Of a stretch of 50,845 nt of DNA, positions 18,759 through 27,743 are shown in pieces. This DNA comes from Deltaproteobacteria bacterium (GTDB lineage: Bacteria; Desulfobacterota; Syntrophia; Syntrophales; Smithellaceae), in assembly GCA_026388535.1 (NCBI GenBank), contig JAPLJP010000137.1, forward strand, positions 1 through 50,845, read 5' to 3'. The notes beneath the pieces are model-generated. The model had not been told where the DNA came from, ran no database searches, and worked only from the letters and a program-made list of their open reading frames with translations. Position 1 is the first letter of the stretch. Each line of letters starts with the position of its first letter. Both the position numbers and the translations under genes were made by a program.

Positions 18759-19832
18759 TCACGCTCCTTGTTTTTCAGTAACCTTTTTTAACGCCTTCAA
18801 AAAGGCTTCATTTTCGTCTTTACTGCCCACCGTTACTCTCATACAGTTGGACATCAGCGGCGGCATATTCAAGTTTTTCACAATGACGCCCTCGGCGACG
18901 AGGCTGTTATATATGCGATTAGAATCAAAAGAGCAACTAAAAAAAATAAAATTAGCCTTGGAAGGATAGGGTCTGATTCCGGCTATTCCCTTAAGACCCA
19001 GATAAAGCTCCTCGCGTCTGGCGACTATTTCGTCGACCTGCAGGGAGAATTCGTCCTGATAATCCAGAAAAAAACCGGCGGCTGTCTGCGATAAGGAGTT
19101 GACATTATAAGGCAATCTCACCTTGTCGAGCTGGGCAATAATATCCCGGCTGCCGATTAAGAAGCCCAGGCGCATGGAAGCCATCCCCAGCTTGGAGAGC
19201 GTATTCAGGAAAATAACATTATCGTATTTTTTTAACAGGGGCAACAGGGTCCGGCCCGAAAAACTGGCATAAGCCTCGTCGATAACAACCAATCCGGGAG
19301 TTTTTTTAATGACGGCTTCTATTCTGTTCCGGTTGAAAAGATTACCGGTGGGGCTGTTCGGATAACTCAGGAAAATCAAGGCGGGAAAATCAGATTTTAT
19401 CCTGTCCAGAATCGCGTCAACATCCAAATCGAATTTCTTATCCAAAGGAACTTCAACCACTTTGTTGCCGGTGTTAATCGCGATGATCTTGTACATGGAA
19501 AAAGTGGGAACGGGAACCAGCACGCCCTTTATTTTACCTTTCAGCGCCAGACAAAGGATTTGAATCAATTCGTCGGAGCCGTTGCCCAGCATGATCATAT
19601 CTTTTTTCACGCCGTAATATTTAGCGAATCTTTCGCGCAATTCAGGAGCGCCGGCCGCCGGATAACGGTTGAAAGCAACCCGCCCCATTTCTTCCAGCAG
19701 TTTTTTTCTCAAAGGTTCCTGAATGCTGAAAGGGTTTTCGTTGGCATCCATTTTTACCGCGCCCATAAATTCCGGCGCGACATAGCCGCTTTGTTTCCAG
19801 ATACCCTTTTCCACCAAATCTATGATTTTCAT
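18759..19832 (-). CDS. hisC: histidinol-phosphate aminotransferase
   Basis: Fold-type I PLP aminotransferase that forms histidinol phosphate from imidazole-acetol phosphate in histidine synthesis. Visible motifs: KMDANENPFS at the N terminus, MLGNGSDELI, SYPNSPTGN, VVIDEAYASF and the Schiff-base lysine in TLSKLGMASMRLGFL. At about 357 aa it is full length. I use ATG 19832, which follows the lipM-like stop codon by one base. A TTG 12 bp upstream would overlap that gene. The context (lipM-like, gcvH) is unrelated, so this HisC may be a dispersed his gene. Activity on phenylalanine or tyrosine precursors is possible in this subfamily. Confidence 0.88.
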   Translation of the reverse strand: MKIIDLVEKGIWKQSGYVAPEFMGAVKMDANENPFSIQEPLRKKLLEEMGRVAFNRYPAAGAPELRERFAKYYGVKKDMIMLGNGSDELIQILCLALKGKIKGVLVPVPTFSMYKIIAINTGNKVVEVPLDKKFDLDVDAILDRIKSDFPALIFLSYPNSPTGNLFNRNRIEAVIKKTPGLVVIDEAYASFSGRTLLPLLKKYDNVIFLNTLSKLGMASMRLGFLIGSRDIIAQLDKVRLPYNVNSLSQTAAGFFLDYQDEFSLQVDEIVARREELYLGLKGIAGIRPYPSKANFIFFSCSFDSNRIYNSLVAEGVIVKNLNMPPLMSNCMRVTVGSKDENEAFLKALKKVTEKQGA

Positions 19833-19833
19833 T

Positions 19834-20664
19834 TTAATAATCAATCCGTTTAAAATATTTTTTCCGCTCTATATTCCAGTTCGCGTCCGTATATTTTTTT
19901 ATCAATTCATTTTTCAGTGTTTCTTCCGCGGGCGTCAGAGTTTCTTCTTCAAGCTCTATGCCCATCTCTTCGATAAAACCTTTTTTCAATTGCAGGCAAA
20001 TATCCCGAATATCAACCGGCGAAGCAGATTCTTCGTTAATCGCCGTCACGAATTTTCCCAAATTTTCCACCTGTTCAGGCGAGCGATCCGGCAGTAATAA
20101 TGCCGCCATCTTCAACGGATCAAAATCCATCAGCAATGAACCGTGCTGTAAAAATCCGCCTTTCCCCCTTACTTGAGCGCTGCCGCAAATCTTGCGCCCA
20201 TTAACCAAAAGCTCGTTTTTTGAAGGAACAGAAAAACAACAGGAGTTTATTTCTTCTCCTGTTTGAGCTCGGCCTCCTTCAGCTAAATCAGCCTTTATTC
20301 CCAAAGCGCTCAGGCCGCGGGCGATACATCTGCTGATCACCTCATATGTTCCCGAAATATCGGCGGGAAATATCTTCTCGCGCTCACCAGCCGCTACACA
20401 ATATGTAATTTCCTTAAAGTGGAAAACCGCTTTCCCTCCGGTTATCCTTCTGACAATATCAATCCCTTCCCTGCAGCATTTTTCAATATTCACTTCTTTT
20501 TCCGCGTCCTGAAAATAACCGATGGAAACCGCCGCCGGACGTGAACCGTAAAATCTAATCGTGGGATGTTTTTTGTTTTTTATTGTTTCGCGAAAAACCG
20601 CCTCATCTATGGCCATGTTTTCAAAAATATTATTATTCTGAAAATCCAGTAATCTCCAGGCCAT
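19834..20664 (-). CDS. lipM: LipM-like octanoyltransferase / lipoate-protein ligase A family
   Basis: Member of the biotin/lipoyl attachment (LplA/LipB/LipM) fold. RRITGGKAVFHFKEITY (residues 72-88) has Lys where LplA enzymes have a third Gly, which is the pattern of LipM/LipL proteins. The segment SCCFSVPSKNEL places a Cys at 143 directly before Phe, at the position of the catalytic Cys of LipM, and GRKICGSAQVRG supplies the conserved Lys158. These suggest transfer of octanoyl from acyl carrier protein to GcvH, not ATP-dependent ligation. gcvH lies 8 bp upstream in the same operon, which fits. LplA-type ligase activity remains possible. Confidence 0.82.
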   Translation of the reverse strand: MAWRLLDFQNNNIFENMAIDEAVFRETIKNKKHPTIRFYGSRPAAVSIGYFQDAEKEVNIEKCCREGIDIVRRITGGKAVFHFKEITYCVAAGEREKIFPADISGTYEVISRCIARGLSALGIKADLAEGGRAQTGEEINSCCFSVPSKNELLVNGRKICGSAQVRGKGGFLQHGSLLMDFDPLKMAALLLPDRSPEQVENLGKFVTAINEESASPVDIRDICLQLKKGFIEEMGIELEEETLTPAEETLKNELIKKYTDANWNIERKKYFKRIDY

Positions 20665-20672
20665 AAAAAGGC

Positions 20673-21068
20673 TCAGTCGCTTTCTTCCTGCGTTATAAGG
20701 TCATGATAATTGGCGGCGGCAAGAAGGTCTTCCAACTGTTCCAGATTATCCATTTCAATAACAACCAGCCAACCGGTATCATAAGGATCTCTGTTTATTA
20801 TGCTGACATCTTCGAGAATATCTTCATTAATAACAACAACCGTGCCGCTGACGGGGGAAATTAAATCCACCACTTCTTTGATAGACTCGATGGAACCGAA
20901 TGTTTCGTCGCGTTCCACATAAGTATCATTTTCGATAAACTCAACGGAAAGAATGTCCCCCAATCTTTCCTGAGCGAAATCTGTAATCCCTATCGTTGCC
21001 ATGTATCCATCAACCCGCACCCAGATGTGTTCGCAACTGTAAATAATATCTTCCGGAAATATTTTCAT
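20673..21068 (-). CDS. gcvH: glycine cleavage system H protein (lipoyl carrier)
   Basis: Lipoyl-domain protein. The lipoylated lysine is K64 in ESIKEVVDLISPVSG, the canonical H-protein context. HIWVRVDGYMATIGITDFAQ and LGDILSVEF are the upstream family strands, and DTGWLVVIE the downstream one. No gcvP or gcvT is in the window. Stand-alone GcvH can act as a lipoyl relay for other dehydrogenases, and the adjacent LipM-like gene supports modification of this protein in its own operon. The C terminus (about residues 108-131) is acidic. Confidence 0.92.
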   Translation of the reverse strand: MKIFPEDIIYSCEHIWVRVDGYMATIGITDFAQERLGDILSVEFIENDTYVERDETFGSIESIKEVVDLISPVSGTVVVINEDILEDVSIINRDPYDTGWLVVIEMDNLEQLEDLLAAANYHDLITQEESD

Positions 21069-21087
21069 AACAGTACAACCCCTGTGT

Positions 21088-22173
21088 TTATTCTATTATG
21101 ATAAGTTCTTTATCCATTTTTGTAAATTTTTCGCAACCATTTTCTTTAACCAGAACCGTATCTTCGATTCTGATTCCCCAAAGACCCGGAATATATAAGC
21201 CGGGTTCAATGGTTACCACCATTCGCGGCTCTAAAATATCAGCGGAATCGGAAGTCAGGCGCGGCGCTTCATGAACTTCCAAACCAACGCCATGTCCCGT
21301 CCCATGCACAAAATACCGGCCGTATTTTTTCCCGAAAACGCCTCTGGCGCACCGGTCAACAGCGGCGGCGGAAACATTTGCTTTAATGCCGGCTAAAGCC
21401 CGGCCGTGTGCTTCCTTCACCATTTGATAAGCATTTTTTTGCCTGCATGTCAATTTCCCAAAAGCGATTGTGCATGTTTCGTCAGAGCAATACCCTTTAT
21501 ACTTAACGCCGAAATCAATAACAACAAAATCGCCCTTTTTTATTTTTCTGTCAGTTGGTTTGGCATGCGGAAACGCCGCATTTTCCCCCGCGGCGACAAT
21601 CGCTTCAAAGGCAAGCCCATCGGCGCCGGATCTTCGTGCTTCAAGCTCCAACTCCAGCGCCACTTCTTTTTCCGTAAAACCGGGCTTGATTTTGTCGATA
21701 AGGGAACGGATGGACAAGGAGGAAATTTCCGCGGCTTTTTTCATCAGGGCTATTTCCGCTTTGTCTTTGCACGCCCGGAGCAATTTCAACTCATCAGTTA
21801 AAGCAACAAACTCTCCCTGAAGGACACGGCTGGTCAATTGATTGTATATTTCCACGGTTATCGAACCCGCTTCTAAACCGACACGCTTTAATTTGAGTTT
21901 CTTTATCGTCTCAATAATTCCTTCAATTTTATTCCGGCATTCTATTATACGAATATTGTTTGTTTCCAGACTGGCCTGAGCGGTATAGCGGCCGTCAACA
22001 AATAAACTTGTTTCACTGGAATCAATTACAAGGACACCTTCACTGCCCGTAAAACCAGAAAGGTAACGGATATTGCTCATGTTGAAAAAAATTAAACTGT
22101 CAATTTTGTAAGAGGGGAAGTCTTTACGAAGGCTGGATATTTTAAGATGCAGATTTTTATTGTTCTGCGGCAT
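21088..22173 (-). CDS. M24 family aminopeptidase (Xaa-Pro dipeptidase/aminopeptidase)
   Basis: Pita-bread metallopeptidase that removes N-terminal residues, usually before proline. All five metal ligands are visible: D220 and D231 (VVIDFGVKYKGYCSDET), H294 (HGTGHGVGLEVHE), E323 (TIEPGLYIPG) and E337 (RIEDTV). The N-terminal creatinase-like domain spans residues 1-130. 361 aa is standard for the bacterial PepP/PepQ-like group. The start overlaps the end of the upstream TPR gene by 17 bp, so translation is coupled. The following gcvH starts 19 bp downstream. Confidence 0.9.
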   Translation of the reverse strand: MPQNNKNLHLKISSLRKDFPSYKIDSLIFFNMSNIRYLSGFTGSEGVLVIDSSETSLFVDGRYTAQASLETNNIRIIECRNKIEGIIETIKKLKLKRVGLEAGSITVEIYNQLTSRVLQGEFVALTDELKLLRACKDKAEIALMKKAAEISSLSIRSLIDKIKPGFTEKEVALELELEARRSGADGLAFEAIVAAGENAAFPHAKPTDRKIKKGDFVVIDFGVKYKGYCSDETCTIAFGKLTCRQKNAYQMVKEAHGRALAGIKANVSAAAVDRCARGVFGKKYGRYFVHGTGHGVGLEVHEAPRLTSDSADILEPRMVVTIEPGLYIPGLWGIRIEDTVLVKENGCEKFTKMDKELIIIE

Positions 22174-22849
22174 TTATTTTTAACCTTTCGATATTTTTCA
22201 ACCAGGAAGAAAGTGTTTTTATCAGGTTATCGGATTTATGAAATTTCTCATTCGCCGGTGATGGTTGAAAAAGTGAAGCTTTAAGCTTGTCAAGCATATC
22301 CTGCGCTTGCTTGTTTTGAGGTTCTTTTTTAATTATATCTTCAAGAATTCTCGCCGCTTCCTGAAAATGTCCCTGTTTAATATAAAGGTCAGCCAGTGTG
22401 ACTGTGAATAATTCCGGCTCCGGAATATTCTCATCGTATATAATACCATGTTCGTCCATCGGCTGGTCTTCCTGTTCCAGAAGAATCATTTTACCGATAA
22501 CTTCTCTCGCTTTTTCAGCTTCCGGATGCATAGACATAAATTTTTCGTAACAGGCGGCGGCATCCTGATGAAAACCTTTTTCACGATAAATATCGCCCAT
22601 CCGGTCATAGACAAGCGACAATTCTGAAATAATCTCTCCTATTTCCAGCAAAAATTCTTTCGCCTCATCAAGCTTTCCCATGCCGACAAGCGCGCTTGCG
22701 GCCACCACATGGGCATCGGCATCGGCAGGCAGAGATCGCAGCCGTTTCTCCGCGAGATCAAATGCTTCCCGAAGCTTCTTTTGCTTAAGCAATTTTTCCG
22801 CTTCGTCAAGAAAATTCGTACGGTCTTCCTCAAAAGTATTAGTTTTCAT
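22157..22849 (-). CDS. TPR-domain protein
   Basis: Soluble protein of 230 aa with no signal peptide or membrane segment. Repeated 34-residue helix pairs are visible (ADAHVVAASALVGMGKLDEA, LVYDRMGDIYREKGFHQDAA, LADLYIKQGHFQEAARILED), so at least four TPR units, probably a protein-binding scaffold. It heads the operon running to hisC, and its stop overlaps the M24 peptidase start. No specific partner can be named. Confidence 0.8.
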   Translation of the reverse strand: MKTNTFEEDRTNFLDEAEKLLKQKKLREAFDLAEKRLRSLPADADAHVVAASALVGMGKLDEAKEFLLEIGEIISELSLVYDRMGDIYREKGFHQDAAACYEKFMSMHPEAEKAREVIGKMILLEQEDQPMDEHGIIYDENIPEPELFTVTLADLYIKQGHFQEAARILEDIIKKEPQNKQAQDMLDKLKASLFQPSPANEKFHKSDNLIKTLSSWLKNIERLKINAAEQ

Positions 22850-22919
22850 ATTTTATGGCTGAACGATTAAATATAAAGATTTTGTAATACCATTTTGCTT
22901 TCAAAGGATAACGAGGCGG

Positions 22920-23105
22920 CAGTGAAACTCGAATTACAGTTACGAAGTTAAACTGTAATTCCTAGTTGAACTGTCCCTTGCCAATGGGGCAAGGAGGAGG
23001 CTCCGCAGGCGTATTACTAATACGTTGAGGAAGCCGATGACGCTGCCAACAAAGTTAGCCAAAGACCGGAAGCGCATCACGCAGTGGAGCGCATAATAAA
23101 TCAAC
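22920..23105 (-). repeat. modular hairpin repeat (family C) plus conserved-looking structured segment
   Basis: The 372-bp spacer 22850-23221 holds no convincing gene. Read on -, the stem GAATTACAGTT with AACTGTAATTC is flanked by CAGTTCAACTA and GAGTTTCAC, the same linkers as the copy at 18.4 kb. Next to it is a CCTTGCCC/GGCAAGG hairpin and a G+C-rich tract (to about 23105) with CGTATTA/TAATACG complementarity. The last part could be a small RNA or a second repeat type. Nothing is seen in 23106-23221 beyond AT-rich sequence. Confidence 0.55.
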
Positions 23106-23221
23106 TTTACCTTACCGGTAATTACCATCTAAAGGTGGTAACTTTTAAGCGAATTGGTACGCTACGTAACACAGCCGTTATAGCGTGTCAAGGATGTAAA
23201 GAATAATATGGAATATAGATA

Positions 23222-23986
23222 TTATAAAGATCGCAGATAATTTCTGGCCCTTCGGCCAAAAGAAGAATCCGGCGCTAATTTAACAACTTCCTGAAAGGAT
23301 TTTCTGGCATTTTTTTTGTCTTTTATTTTCAGATAACTCTCTCCTAATATAAAATGAGCGTCAAAAAGAGAAGAATCCAATTCAACGGATTTTTTTAAAT
23401 GTCGGATAGCTTCGGAAATGTTATCCTGGTCAGAATAAATAAGTCCCACGTTTTTCTCTATCTGCGGCTGTAATATTGTCGCGGGATCTATATTTAGCGT
23501 TTCCTGATATTTTACTAAAGCCGTCTTATAATCCTTTTTGGAATAATAAGCCCATGCCATATTGTAAAGCGCCATCGAAGGAGTATCATACAAGGGATTT
23601 TCAAGAGCCTTCTCAAATTCTTCAATTGCCTGATCCCATAGCTCCCGGTCTGAATACAACGTGCCCAAATAATTATGCGCTTCGGAATAATTTTTATCCA
23701 AAGAAATTGCTTCTTTAAATTCTTCTATGGCTTTGTCTTTCATGCCCTTGCCATGATAAGACATGCCTAAATAATAATGGACTTTAGGATTTCCGTAATA
23801 GTATTTTTCAGCTTCCAACAGGTCTTTTAAAGCATTGTTGTACTGTCCCATTCCAATATAAGAAATGCCTTTGTTCAAAAAAAGTTCCGATTGTTGCCTG
23901 TGCCAGGGAGTATAAGTACAGGAAGAGCAGAGAAATATTGCCAGGAAAATTAAGAAAAAAACTGCTTTGTTTATAATAAACTTCAT
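23222..23986 (-). CDS. TPR lipoprotein, PilF/PilW-like pilotin candidate
   Basis: Exported lipoprotein: KFIINKAVFFLIFLAIFLC is the signal segment and the lipobox ends at CSSC. I start at ATG 23986, just before the signal, not at the frame's upstream end (24037). The mature part has about six TPR units (for example KVHYYLGMSYHGKGMKDKAI and EAHNYLGTLYSDRELWDQAI). It directly follows pilQ in the pil operon, and PilF/PilW lipoproteins of this architecture help the PilQ secretin reach the outer membrane and multimerise. That role is inferred from architecture and position. Confidence 0.8.
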   Translation of the reverse strand: MKFIINKAVFFLIFLAIFLCSSCTYTPWHRQQSELFLNKGISYIGMGQYNNALKDLLEAEKYYYGNPKVHYYLGMSYHGKGMKDKAIEEFKEAISLDKNYSEAHNYLGTLYSDRELWDQAIEEFEKALENPLYDTPSMALYNMAWAYYSKKDYKTALVKYQETLNIDPATILQPQIEKNVGLIYSDQDNISEAIRHLKKSVELDSSLFDAHFILGESYLKIKDKKNARKSFQEVVKLAPDSSFGRRARNYLRSL

Positions 23987-24055
23987 TTTATTTAAAAACC
24001 CTTCTTGGAAAGAAAAGCCGAGCTCCGATAAAAACAAGACGAGCGGATAACAGAA

Positions 24056-25834
24056 TCACGGATTTATTAATTTCTCCGCACTCTCTTCAAATTTATCGCC
24101 TTTCAGAATCTTAGGCGTCACAAAAATCAATAACTGCTTTTTTGATTTATCTATTTCCTCGGTCTTAAATAACCAACCAAGAACGGGAATCTTCTGAAGC
24201 CAGGGCCATCCGCTTTCAGATATATCTTCTGTAGATTTTAAAATTCCGCCAATAACGACCGTATCGCCGTCATTTATGACAACCTTCGATTCAACTTCGC
24301 TTTTACGAATGGGCGGATTGCCTTGCAAGGTAGCGGCCAATGCATAATTGGGAACATCATTGCTTGCCTTGATGTCCATGGAAATTTTTCCGTCAGCTGT
24401 TAATCTTGGAGTCACTTCCAGTTTTAACAAGGCTTCCTTAAAAGAAACTGTTGCCGGCGAAGTGCCCGATGCGGGAGTTGTATACGGAACTTCCTCGCCC
24501 TGTTTAATAATGGCCTTGATGCCCTCCATAGTCACAACCTTGGGAGCGGAGATTATTTTACCCGTAGTGTTACTCTCCAGAGCGGCAAGCTGGGCTTCAA
24601 GAAATCCGGTCGCTCCGCCAAATACCAGACCGATGGCCGGCGAGGCGATAACAGCGGGGAAATTTACCGCAGCCATAGCTAAAGCACTTCCCGAAGGAGT
24701 TGTAATACCAATTTCAGGAGGATAATTTTGTGTTCTTGTGTTTGCTGAAACCGGATTACTGCCGCCTGTCACACCTAATCCGTAAGTACTGCCGCTCTTA
24801 ATCGTTTGCTGATTTCCAAACCCCCATTGAATTCCGATATTCCTGACAAATTCTTCCGTTGCCTCGACAATTTTAGCTTCAATTAATATCTGTTTCAGTA
24901 AACCTTTTTCCGCCATCATTTTTTGTTCTCTGGCTCTTCGCTCATCATCGGCTTTATTTTGATCATCCGCGGCTTTTACTCTGTCGGCTTCATCCTTTTT
25001 CTTTCTTTCTAATGTTGTCACTACGATGACATTGCCTTCTTCCTTTTTAGCCAGGCTGTTAATATCAAGAATAGTATTAAAGGCTTGCGACCATGGAACA
25101 TTTTTCATTGATAAAGTTAACGTGCCTTTCACATCGTCACTGGTTACTATGCTGATATTGCCGTATTCAGCCATCAGACGAAAAACGCTTTTTATGTCCG
25201 CTTCCTGGAAATCAAGGGATATTATTCTATCCGTATATTTTTTAGCTTGTTCTTTCATAGCGGGCAATGCCTTGACTGACTCACTTTTACTTACATTATC
25301 AATGGCAATTTCTTTTTCCGCACTAACTTTGGTGACTACTTTCTTAGGCTTCTTTTCCTCCAAACCAGAAACATTAAAATCAATCAAAATATTGTTTCCT
25401 TCCTGCCTTATTGAATAAGGAACAACCTTATTAATAACAATATTTAAATAAACCCACTGTTTGCCTTTTATTAATTGCTGCGACGGATTTACGCTTACAA
25501 TATTATTTAACTCGCCTTCTCCCAGAGGACGGGAAAGGTTTTCCGGCAACAGCATATTTTCCAGCTTAATCAAATAACTGCCATTGACTTTACTTTTTAC
25601 ATCAATGAACGGCTGTTTAGAAACAACAAGAAGAACCCTTTCTTTGCCGGGTAATTTAGCTAATAAAACATTTTCCAACTGTCCGGCATTGGTGGAATTA
25701 ACTGCCTCTGTATTATTTTCAGGAGTTTTATCGCTATCTGATGCTACGGCGGCGAAAGAATCCCCCGTAATATATGTAAAAATCCAAGCAATAATCACAA
25801 AGACAATAACTATTTTGGATAAATATTTTTTCAT
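24056..25834 (-). CDS. pilQ: type IV pilus secretin
   Basis: Outer-membrane channel through which the pilus passes. Signal peptide at residues 1-29 (IVIVFVIIAWIFTYITG then FAA). An AMIN-like domain occupies about 50-155 and the secretin/TonB N-terminal domain about 205-275 (ISLDFQEADIKSVFRLMAEY). A charged coiled-coil linker rich in D, E, K and R covers about 280-305. The secretin core follows, with EAKIVEATEEFVRNIGIQWG, QGEEVPYTT and the C-terminal GDTVVIGGI and IPVLGWLFK signatures. 592 aa is rather short for PilQ, with fewer N-terminal domains than in Pseudomonas. It closes the pilMNOPQ operon. Confidence 0.95.
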   Translation of the reverse strand: MKKYLSKIVIVFVIIAWIFTYITGDSFAAVASDSDKTPENNTEAVNSTNAGQLENVLLAKLPGKERVLLVVSKQPFIDVKSKVNGSYLIKLENMLLPENLSRPLGEGELNNIVSVNPSQQLIKGKQWVYLNIVINKVVPYSIRQEGNNILIDFNVSGLEEKKPKKVVTKVSAEKEIAIDNVSKSESVKALPAMKEQAKKYTDRIISLDFQEADIKSVFRLMAEYGNISIVTSDDVKGTLTLSMKNVPWSQAFNTILDINSLAKKEEGNVIVVTTLERKKKDEADRVKAADDQNKADDERRAREQKMMAEKGLLKQILIEAKIVEATEEFVRNIGIQWGFGNQQTIKSGSTYGLGVTGGSNPVSANTRTQNYPPEIGITTPSGSALAMAAVNFPAVIASPAIGLVFGGATGFLEAQLAALESNTTGKIISAPKVVTMEGIKAIIKQGEEVPYTTPASGTSPATVSFKEALLKLEVTPRLTADGKISMDIKASNDVPNYALAATLQGNPPIRKSEVESKVVINDGDTVVIGGILKSTEDISESGWPWLQKIPVLGWLFKTEEIDKSKKQLLIFVTPKILKGDKFEESAEKLINP

Positions 25835-25848
25835 GGTTCTACCTCTTT

Positions 25849-26493
25849 TTAATTTTTGCGCAGTTTTAAAATTACCCTTTTCGCTTTTTTACCTTCATAT
25901 TCTTCCACGATGACACGATCGGCCATAATTTCAATCACCTTACCATTATTTAATCCAATGCGTGTACCAGGAAATAAAGGATAAAACTTTTTCGATGAAT
26001 CCTCGGCAATGGCCACTCGATGCTCCCCGTTGCCGGCAATTCCTACAACTCTGTAGTTTTCAGTCGCGGCTCTCTGCAATGGAAACATAGAAACTGCTTC
26101 TTTTTTTTCGCTTTTCTTTTGCGGCACTGTTTCCACCACTATGAAAGGCCGGAAAGGATCCGGCTTGCCCGACGGATTATAACTATAAGTATCCACCGGA
26201 GACGACCCGGGCTGTGGCTGTTGAATTGGCGTTAATGTTGCGGCGGGCGTCACATTCGTACCGGGAGAAACCGGCGGCGGCTTAATTTGTGTTGGCGTAA
26301 CGGCAGGTGACACATTTGCCGCAGGAGTAGTTGAAGATTGTTTAATTTGCGTTGGCATAACGGCAGGCGCAGCTTTTATCGGCACGGCTGTAGTCGCCGC
26401 TGAAGTATTCTTTACTTCAGCGGCAGAAGCAAAAAATGCCGCGACAAAAATAATTATAATTGTGTTAAAAAAAATGAATTTTATTTTTTTCAT
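25849..26493 (-). CDS. pilP: type IV pilus inner-membrane lipoprotein-like assembly protein
   Basis: Links the inner-membrane PilMNO complex to PilQ. A signal or anchor segment is at residues 5-23 (IKFIFFNTIIIIFVAAFFA). No lipobox Cys is evident, which differs from classical PilP lipoproteins. A Pro/Thr/Ala-rich linker (about 30-110) contains repeats of the type PAVxPTQIK and NVSPAVTP. The PilP beta domain follows (DPFRPFIV, then LQRAATENYRVVGIAG and KFYPLFPGTRIGLNNGKVIEI). It sits between pilO (4-bp overlap) and pilQ (14-bp gap). Confidence 0.88.
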   Translation of the reverse strand: MKKIKFIFFNTIIIIFVAAFFASAAEVKNTSAATTAVPIKAAPAVMPTQIKQSSTTPAANVSPAVTPTQIKPPPVSPGTNVTPAATLTPIQQPQPGSSPVDTYSYNPSGKPDPFRPFIVVETVPQKKSEKKEAVSMFPLQRAATENYRVVGIAGNGEHRVAIAEDSSKKFYPLFPGTRIGLNNGKVIEIMADRVIVEEYEGKKAKRVILKLRKN

Positions 26494-27191
26494 TTTGTCT
26501 TTTCACTTACTTTTTCACTTGTTTTTTCTTTTTTATCAATAAACATGTACGTCTTAATGATACAAGATGAAGCCATAACTTGTCCTTTTCCTTTTACATC
26601 CTTCCTGTCTCCCATATAAATATCAGAGACATTTACAATTCTTGGCAATTTAGCCACCTTATCAAAAAAATAAAGAATGTTCTGGAAAGTTCCCATTATC
26701 GACACCGCTACAGGAATTTCTTCATAAAAAGGTTCTGCCGCTGGAGGAGGATTCTTGCCAACAGCGGCGGCATTACGAGGTGCTTCCGCTGCTTTAGGCT
26801 CTGGGGAAAGTTTTTCCAGCATTTTAGGAACAGTAGCTTTTGGTTCAAATATTAAAAAATCAATCCCCGCGTCTCTTCCTGCCAATGCAACAGAATGTAA
26901 AAGTCCAGGAATTTCTTTTTGGTCGGGAAGTTTTTGTAAAGCTATTTTATAATTTTCTTTTAATGTCGTAACCTCAGCCATATATTTATTAATTTGCTCG
27001 GCAACTTTTGTTTTTTCTTTAATTTGTTCCTGCATCGCTGTTAGTTTTTCATTAAGTGAGTTTTTCTTTTCTATCGCTGAAGACAAAAAGTAAAACCAAT
27101 ACAGATAACCAATTATGAAAAAAAACAGACATACAACCAGCACCTTGGCCTTAGGAGATAATTTTTTAATATCATTTATGGTAATGGCCAT
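26490..27191 (-). CDS. pilO: type IV pilus assembly protein PilO
   Basis: Inner-membrane alignment protein with one N-terminal membrane segment (about 15-34, VLVVCLFFFIIGYLYWFYFL). A coiled coil (about 38-70) follows, then a ferredoxin-like periplasmic domain (PDQKEIPGLLHSVALAGRDAGI, and VAVSIMGTFQNILYFFDKVAKLPRI). A Pro/Ala-rich insert is at about 125-150. It overlaps pilP by 4 bp and follows pilN by 3 bp, so the genes are translationally coupled. 233 aa is slightly longer than the usual 200. Confidence 0.9.
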   Translation of the reverse strand: MAITINDIKKLSPKAKVLVVCLFFFIIGYLYWFYFLSSAIEKKNSLNEKLTAMQEQIKEKTKVAEQINKYMAEVTTLKENYKIALQKLPDQKEIPGLLHSVALAGRDAGIDFLIFEPKATVPKMLEKLSPEPKAAEAPRNAAAVGKNPPPAAEPFYEEIPVAVSIMGTFQNILYFFDKVAKLPRIVNVSDIYMGDRKDVKGKGQVMASSCIIKTYMFIDKKEKTSEKVSEKTK

Positions 27192-27194
27192 ATA

Positions 27195-27743
27195 TTAAAA
27201 TCCTTTTTTTAAGACACAGGAGAAATTAAACTGCTGTAAAGTGATACCGGCAATCTCCGTCTTTTTTGATGATATCAAATCTACGGATTTTATCGGTTCA
27301 AATTTTTCGATGCTTTTCATAAAATCAGCCACGATTATATTGTCCCTGCCTATTCCTTCGATGTTAATCTTATCGCCTTTTTGAGTTATTTTAACCAGCC
27401 AGACATCTGCACCGGGAACAAGGATTGCCAGGTTATCCAAAGTCTTTACCGGCGCCAAACGGTTTTCTTCCAAGGTTGCAATTACACCTATTTTCTGTTC
27501 CAGTTCCTGCTTGTCTTTTTTAAATTTTTCCAGATTGCCTATTTTCTTATCCAAATCAGCCAGTGAAGTCTCCGATTTTTTAATCTGACTTTCTAAATTA
27601 TTAATTAAAGAACTAATCCAGATTTGCACCCAGGCGAGAATAAGAATAAATACAATGAATGAACCGGCGACAATAAATATTTGCCGGCTAAAATTTTCTT
27701 TTTTTTCTTTCTCGCGGTAAGGTAAAAGATTGATTTTAATCAT
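27195..27743 (-). CDS. pilN: type IV pilus assembly protein PilN
   Basis: Bitopic inner-membrane protein. The short cytoplasmic N terminus INLLPYREKEKKE is the conserved motif that binds PilM. A membrane segment (about 24-42) follows, then a coiled coil (about 45-85) and a periplasmic ferredoxin-like domain (LVPGADVWLVKITQKGDKINIEGIG). The start overlaps the pilM stop by 4 bp. Length 182 aa is typical. Confidence 0.93.
   Translation of the reverse strand: MIKINLLPYREKEKKENFSRQIFIVAGSFIVFILILAWVQIWISSLINNLESQIKKSETSLADLDKKIGNLEKFKKDKQELEQKIGVIATLEENRLAPVKTLDNLAILVPGADVWLVKITQKGDKINIEGIGRDNIIVADFMKSIEKFEPIKSVDLISSKKTEIAGITLQQFNFSCVLKKGF

Noticed and set aside
22940-23128. 62-codon frame on - in a repeat-rich spacer
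   Set aside because: It spans repeat and palindromic sequence, has no ribosome site, and looks like a translated non-coding repeat.
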